From Phycisphaerales bacterium (lineage in GTDB: Bacteria > Planctomycetota > Phycisphaerae > Phycisphaerales > SM1A02), in assembly GCA_030748455.1 (NCBI GenBank), contig JASMLY010000082.1:1-32213 (forward strand): a stretch of DNA of 32,213 nucleotides. Direction: 5' to 3'. The notes below the pieces were generated by a model. It made no database searches. It saw nothing but the letters and a program-made list of their open reading frames with translations, and was not told where the DNA came from. Below are positions 24,830 through 32,213 of the stretch, one piece after another. The position numbers were made by a program, and so were the translations under genes. Within the stretch, counting starts at the first letter, position 1. The number at the start of each line of letters is the position of its first letter.

Positions 24830-27121
24830 TTACACCATGGAGATCGGGTCGACGTCGATCACAAGATCTCGGTTGTTGACGATGTATTGTTTTGCTCGTG
24901 CGATTGAAAGAAACTGCTGCAATTCTCGTGCAGTTGGGGATGATGCAGTGATGTCGAATCGGTATCGATCAGCAATTCGAACAAGGACACATGGGGTAGG
25001 TTTTGTCAGTTGAATTTCCCGAGGGGCGATTGATGCAAGGCGTGTGAACAACGACTCTGCTCGCCCTGCAGTTGTTTCGAACGTATCGTCTCGAATGACG
25101 AACCGAACCATTCTCGTCGTTGGTGGTACATGTGTTTGTTGTCGAAATTGGAGTTCACTGTTTGCAAATTTGACGTACTGATTTTTTGTCGCGAGGACGA
25201 TTGCTGGTGTGTCGGGGTTGTACGTTTGCACGATCGCTTTTGCTTCTGCACTCCCTCGGCCACAACGCCCACAAACCTGCGAGACGAGTTGGTACGTTCG
25301 TTCAGTTGCTCGGAAATCAGGAAAATCGATCGAGGTATCTGCATCGATCACACCTACGAGCGTCACGTTTGGAATATCGAGTCCTTTTGCAATCATCTGT
25401 GTTCCGAGAAGGACACGAATCTCGCCTCGCGCGAACTTATCAAGAATGGAATGCAATTCACCGCTTTTTTTCGAAGTGTCAGTATCGAGCCGTGCAATCT
25501 GCTCGTTTGGGAGAGGAATCGTTTCACGTATAAACGCTTCAAGTCGTTGCGTCCCAACGCCAAGGCGAATGATAGGTTTACCGCAATCTGGACATGCCTT
25601 TTGAACACGTTGTTCAGTTGAACAGTGGTGGCACCTGACAAACCCCACTTCTTCAAGAGGCTTTCGTCTGTGATACACCATTGAAGTGTCACAATGTTCG
25701 CAACGCATCATCCAATCGCAGGTTCGACTTGAGCAAGTAATCCATGGTGCAAACCCACGCCTATTCAGAAGAAGTAAGATTTGCCCTCCAGAAACAAGTG
25801 AACGTTGCATAGCACGTTCAAGTTCGTTGCTCAAAATTGGCGTTGTGCCTCGAGATTCCGCCCGTGATGTATGCATGTTGACGATTTCTACTGAAGGTAG
25901 AGTTAGACCTGGAGCTCGGTCAGAAAGCGTGTGCAATGTAGAGATGTTTCTCTGTGTTGCGTTCCACCATGATTCCATCGAGGGCGTTGCTGAACCCAAA
26001 ACAATCGGACAATGAGCGTTCGATGCTCGTCGAATAGCAACATCCCGCCCGTGGTACCGTGGTGTTTGATCTTGTTTGTAAGAATGATCGTGTTCCTCAT
26101 CAACCACAATGAGTCGTAACTCGTTGGGTGGTACTGGGGCAAAGACCGCGCTCCTTGCACCCAACACGATGTCAGCCTCTCCTGATGCAATCATCGCCCA
26201 TTGTTGGTGGCGTTGCGCCTTTGTGAGCGCGGAATGCAGGACAGCGATTTGTTTGTCTGGAAAACGTCCAAACAGTCGAGCAGCAGTTTGTGGCGTTAAA
26301 GAAATTTCTGGAACGAGAACGATCGCAACTCCACCATTGGAAATCGCACGATCGATCAGGTGCATATACACTTCAGTTTTTCCTGACCCTGTGACTCCAT
26401 GGAGTAGGTGGGAACTGTATCCATCCCCGAAACACGTAGAGATACGGTCAACAATTTGTTGTTGATCGAGCGTGAGCGTGGGCGTCTCTTTTGTATCTAT
26501 ACCTTGCTTCGACCAAGAAGCTTCGACATTCGTCACGTGGTGCATCCGCAGAAAGCCATGTTCACAGAGCCGATCGATCGGCCCACGACTTCCAAGTGAA
26601 GCACGTTCCTTGAGTTCTGCAATGCCAATAGGCCTTTCACTAGGGGGCATTGCTTGTAGAACATCAAGCACGTCTTGTTGTTTCTTCGTGGGATTCGTAT
26701 CTATCGGAGGATGATCTACAAGATCAATGAGTACGTGTCTTTTGATACCTACACCTTTACGTACGGGGCCTGGGAGCATAGTTGAGAGTGTTGGTCCAAT
26801 CGCAGAACAGTAATAGGAGCTCATCCATGCAGCGAGGGAGAGGAGTTCTTCTGGTAGAGAAACAGTCTCGGCACTCTTTGAGAGTATTTGTTTTACTTCT
26901 TGGCGTTGAACAAATTCGGGTGGCGTGTCAGCGGTAGACAAAACCCATGCTTCAGTTGGGGTATTTCCTCTCCCTAAGGGAACTGTGACAAGTTGCCCTT
27001 GCCGTAGAGGCATAAGATCAGCAGGGATCCCATAGGTGAGGCCTTCAGGATATCGATCAACTGCACGTTCAACAGCGACTTGGGCGTACGAAACAGATGG
27101 TGTGTCAAACAATCCCGCCAT
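24830..27121 (-). CDS. priA: Primosomal protein N', replication restart helicase PriA
   Basis: PriA recognises stalled or repaired forks and reloads the replicative helicase. The 763-residue protein has an N-terminal 3'-DNA-binding domain (VAVERAVDRYPEGLTYGIP), a superfamily 2 helicase core with Walker A GVTGSGKT (242-249), DEEH (341-344), GSATPSMES, and a zinc-binding region with eight cysteines (463, 468, 474, 477, 497, 500, 510, 513), then RLGVGTQRLEA and the second helicase domain with GTQMIAKGLDIPNVTLVGV. The first cysteine pair is spaced C-x4-C rather than the common C-x2-C. The ATG at 27121 has no clear ribosome-binding site. It diverges from carA across 106 bases. Confidence 0.95.
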   Translation of the reverse strand: MAGLFDTPSVSYAQVAVERAVDRYPEGLTYGIPADLMPLRQGQLVTVPLGRGNTPTEAWVLSTADTPPEFVQRQEVKQILSKSAETVSLPEELLSLAAWMSSYYCSAIGPTLSTMLPGPVRKGVGIKRHVLIDLVDHPPIDTNPTKKQQDVLDVLQAMPPSERPIGIAELKERASLGSRGPIDRLCEHGFLRMHHVTNVEASWSKQGIDTKETPTLTLDQQQIVDRISTCFGDGYSSHLLHGVTGSGKTEVYMHLIDRAISNGGVAIVLVPEISLTPQTAARLFGRFPDKQIAVLHSALTKAQRHQQWAMIASGEADIVLGARSAVFAPVPPNELRLIVVDEEHDHSYKQDQTPRYHGRDVAIRRASNAHCPIVLGSATPSMESWWNATQRNISTLHTLSDRAPGLTLPSVEIVNMHTSRAESRGTTPILSNELERAMQRSLVSGGQILLLLNRRGFAPWITCSSRTCDWMMRCEHCDTSMVYHRRKPLEEVGFVRCHHCSTEQRVQKACPDCGKPIIRLGVGTQRLEAFIRETIPLPNEQIARLDTDTSKKSGELHSILDKFARGEIRVLLGTQMIAKGLDIPNVTLVGVIDADTSIDFPDFRATERTYQLVSQVCGRCGRGSAEAKAIVQTYNPDTPAIVLATKNQYVKFANSELQFRQQTHVPPTTRMVRFVIRDDTFETTAGRAESLFTRLASIAPREIQLTKPTPCVLVRIADRYRFDITASSPTARELQQFLSIARAKQYIVNNRDLVIDVDPISMV

Positions 27122-27227
27122 ACGCAGTGGAGTGTACCTGCAACAACGCCATCCTCACACATCACTTCGAGGAACAATGTGTATGCAGATGTGCGATTGA
27201 ACGCGTACCTCGTTACAATACGAAACC
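27122..27227. promoter_or_regulatory. Intergenic region between divergent priA and carA
   Basis: The 106 bases must hold promoters in both directions. The only good box I see is TACAAT (27214-27219) on the plus strand, nine bases before the carA ATG, without a matching -35 at the usual distance. If used, carA mRNA would be nearly leaderless, which agrees with the lack of a Shine-Dalgarno sequence in front of its ATG. Tentative. Confidence 0.3.
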
Positions 27228-28382
27228 ATGCAATCAAGCGTTGGAGTATCCTGCAGATTAGTCCTAGAAGATGGAACAATCGTATCAGGTCGGGCAATTG
27301 CTCAAACCGGTGAAAAAACAACGACGGGAGAGGTCGTGTTTAACACAGCGATGTGCGGCTATCAAGAAGCACTGACGGACCCAAGTTATGCAGGACAAAT
27401 CCTCATCATGACGGCACCAATGATTGGTAATTACGGGGTGTGTGATGCGGATACAGAATCTTCAAAACCACAGGTCTCGGGTTTCGTGATCAAGGAGGCA
27501 TCTCGGGTTGATTCTAACTATCGTTCAGAAAAAGAGTTAGGTGAGTGGTTGGCATCCCACAATGTTCTTGCAATGGATGGTGTTGATACACGAGCCCTCG
27601 TCAGACACATCCGAGAGTTTGGTGCGTTACGCGGCTCGATCAGCACGGATCAAACGAAGACAGATGCGGAGTTATTGGCGGAAGCAAAAGCCGCTAAGCC
27701 TATGGCAGGGCAAGACTTAGCGACGACTGTGACAGCGACAACCTCGTCAAACTGGACAAAAAATTTAGGCGAATGGGATGTACACTCCGTCAACGAATCA
27801 GCAACACCCATGCGAGTCGTAGCGTTAGATTGTGGGGCTAAACATAGTATTTATAAACACTTAGTGTCTTCAGGTTGCTCGATTATCTCCGTCCCAAACT
27901 CTGCCACTCCAGATGAGATTCGAGCCCATCAGCCCGATGGTCTCTTCGTTTCAAATGGGCCCGGAGATCCCGCTGCAGTAAAGCGGACGGTTGCTACCCT
28001 GAAAGAACTTGCATTTGAGTACCCTACATTTGGGATTTGCCTTGGGCATCAAATGCTCGCCTTAGCGCTTGGAGCAACAACTTGGAAGCTCAAATTTGGG
28101 CATCGTGGAGCAAATCAGCCCGTACGAGCCACAGAGAGCGGTCAAGTCGAGATCACGAGCCAAAATCATGGCTTTTGCGTCGATGAAGCTTCGTTAGAGC
28201 ACGCTGGTTGTGTTGTGACCCACCGGCACCTCAACGATGAAACCGTCGCAGGATTTCGCCACAAAAAATACCCAATTATGGGGGTGCAATTCCACCCAGA
28301 AGCGTCACCTGGGCCCCATGATTCTGCCCATCTTTTCGAGCAATTTGTTGAAATGATGCAGATGGCAAAAAGCCACGCGTAA
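27228..28382 (+). CDS. carA: Carbamoyl phosphate synthase small (glutaminase) subunit
   Basis: CarA hydrolyses glutamine and channels ammonia to CarB to make carbamoyl phosphate for arginine and pyrimidine synthesis. The 384-residue protein has the small-subunit N-terminal domain (LEDGTIVSGRA, GEVVFNTAMCGYQEALTDPSY, IGNYG, GVDTRALVRHIRE) and a class I glutamine amidotransferase domain with nucleophile Cys271 in GICLGHQ. The catalytic His356 and Glu358 lie in FHPEASPGP, and SNGPGDP is present (242-248). All catalytic residues are intact. No carB is adjacent, so the large subunit is encoded elsewhere. The ATG at 27228 lacks a ribosome-binding site; the protein begins at the expected place. Confidence 0.96.
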   Translation: MQSSVGVSCRLVLEDGTIVSGRAIAQTGEKTTTGEVVFNTAMCGYQEALTDPSYAGQILIMTAPMIGNYGVCDADTESSKPQVSGFVIKEASRVDSNYRSEKELGEWLASHNVLAMDGVDTRALVRHIREFGALRGSISTDQTKTDAELLAEAKAAKPMAGQDLATTVTATTSSNWTKNLGEWDVHSVNESATPMRVVALDCGAKHSIYKHLVSSGCSIISVPNSATPDEIRAHQPDGLFVSNGPGDPAAVKRTVATLKELAFEYPTFGICLGHQMLALALGATTWKLKFGHRGANQPVRATESGQVEITSQNHGFCVDEASLEHAGCVVTHRHLNDETVAGFRHKKYPIMGVQFHPEASPGPHDSAHLFEQFVEMMQMAKSHA

Positions 28383-28710
28383 TCTACAAATACCAACGTC
28401 GGATCCCTTTTTTGCCTCACGAGATCAAGGGCAAATCTATAGATTTTGCTGTGTGCTGTAAATCCTTGCTTGTTCCTCTCAAACCGCCTTGCGGGCATTC
28501 TATGGGTGTTGTACCCTACCGCTCAGCCTTATTTTGCGCCTTTGTTGGGCTCTGCAAAAGGGGAACACTGCATTGAGGATCTTAGCGATGCAGGCTTGAC
28601 TTTTTCGGTGGGTCGGCGTTTGGTTACTTGTAACTACATCTCTTTGCGTCGGAGAAATCAGTGATACAACGCCGTATTACTGATGGAGCTTAGGAACTTT
28701 GGAGAGTTTC
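28383..28710 (+). other. Gene-free spacer and leader between carA and the secretin gene
   Basis: About 330 bases without a credible gene. No clear intrinsic terminator follows carA. A perfect 14-base palindrome is present at 28433-28446. A TTGACT box (around 28597) could be a -35 element for the secretin gene, but no matching -10 box is visible at the right distance. GGAGAG (28701-28706) is the ribosome-binding site of the next gene. Small frames in this stretch show no coding features. Confidence 0.5.
28433..28446. repeat. Perfect 14-base palindrome
   Basis: AAATCTATAGATTT is its own reverse complement. It lies 50 bases after carA and about 265 bases before the secretin ATG. Symmetric sites of this size are often bound by dimeric regulators, but a short AT-rich palindrome can also arise by chance. 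No second copy was noticed in the window. Confidence 0.35.
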
Positions 28711-31845
<3,135 letters not shown>

Positions 31846-31875
31846 TACGCCCAACGTACAAAAGAGGAACACAAG

Positions 31876-32213
31876 ATGGCAGATCAGGCAATGTTGCAAA
31901 TCTTTGATCAAGAGGGAATCTCAAATGTGGAGTTTGCAGAAAGTAATATCCTAGATGAAGTCTCGATCAGCAGAATTGGTGCCGAGTTACAAAGTGTTAT
32001 TGATCGAAGAGGGCTTCCCAAAATTGTCCTCAACTTTTCCAATGTTTCTGCGTTAAGTTCGTCAGCGCTTGGCATGCTGATCACCGTAAACACGAAGGTA
32101 AATGAAAAGCAGGGCAAACTCGCAATGGCTTGCATTAAAGGTCCAATTCGGGAAGTGTTTCGAATCACCAAGTTAGATAAAGCGTTCTCCATTTACGACA
32201 CCGTTGGAGAAGC
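31876..32213 (+). CDS. STAS-domain protein, anti-sigma factor antagonist-like, cut by window end
   Basis: The gene opens with an ATG at 31876, preceded by GAGGA (31864-31868), and remains open for 112 codons to the window edge. The sequence matches a single STAS domain: IVLNFSNVSALSSSALGMLITVNTKV near residues 55-80 contains the usual beta-strand, the Ser-rich loop with the candidate phosphorylation site (SSSALG) and the following helix, and IREVFRITKLDKAFSIYDT is the typical C-terminal part. In the SpoIIAA/RsbV family the unphosphorylated antagonist binds an anti-sigma kinase and frees a sigma factor. It follows the secretin gene by 30 bases, so both are probably co-transcribed. The partner kinase or phosphatase would lie outside the window. 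Confidence 0.88.
   Translation, partial: MADQAMLQIFDQEGISNVEFAESNILDEVSISRIGAELQSVIDRRGLPKIVLNFSNVSALSSSALGMLITVNTKVNEKQGKLAMACIKGPIREVFRITKLDKAFSIYDTVGE

Noticed and set aside
28413..28446. Terminator after carA formed by TTTGCC and GGCAAA
   Set aside because: The arms pair over about six bases around a long loop, and no T-run follows on the plus strand.
28446..28664. 72-codon plus-strand frame in the leader of the secretin gene
   Set aside because: No ribosome-binding site, no recognisable motif, and a composition typical of non-coding sequence. A small regulatory peptide cannot be excluded but has no support.

Overview
The window looks like ordinary chromosome from a Gram-negative-type bacterium, most likely a planctomycete of the Phycisphaerae or a close relative. 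This is an inference from gene content and style: an LptD-like outer-membrane assembly protein, a large TPR- and glycine-rich secretin, RNase Y, an incomplete division cluster without mraZ, murE or ftsZ alongside, and E. coli-type PDH E1 alpha/beta genes next to SucA-type 2-oxoglutarate dehydrogenase. Base composition looks moderate and even. I see no phage, insertion sequence, CRISPR array or rRNA, and coding density is high.

Layout. 1-1548 (minus): a cut-off thioredoxin-like lipoprotein, a CPBP membrane protease and rpsT with a good sigma70-type promoter. 1769-1888: tRNA-Arg(ACG) followed by a rho-independent terminator. 1902-6037 (plus): an extended -10 promoter, then pyruvate dehydrogenase E1 alpha, E1 beta, E2 and an unrecognised cytosolic protein. 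6034-7857 (minus): a duplicated ABC-2-type permease. 7858-8173: a gene-free spacer with several inverted repeats. 8174-11283 (plus): rny-efp-rsmA. 16108-11326 (minus): ribH-nusB-ftsY-lptD, read in that order. 16223-17194 (plus): a UbiA-superfamily membrane protein. 27121-17204 (minus): priA, sucA, sucB, rsmH, a LysM protein, an FtsL-like protein and ftsI, very tightly packed from sucA on. 27228-28382 (plus): carA, divergent from priA. 28711 to the end (plus): a secretin with a 21-glycine run, then a STAS-domain anti-sigma-antagonist-like gene cut by the window edge.

How the genes work together. Both 2-oxoacid dehydrogenase complexes (PDH and OGDH) have E1 and E2 here, but the shared E3 lies elsewhere. 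The sucAB genes run directly into division and peptidoglycan genes (2 bp between sucB and rsmH), so TCA-cycle and division genes may share transcripts. Envelope functions recur: LptD, ABC-2 permease, PBP, LysM protein, secretin, lipoprotein. The points most worth following are the LysM protein inside the division cluster, the secretin with its repeat-coded glycine linker and STAS neighbour, the structured spacer upstream of rny, the UbiA-like protein with an altered second motif, and the unknown gene after PDH E2. Nothing here can be called a proven new system from sequence alone.
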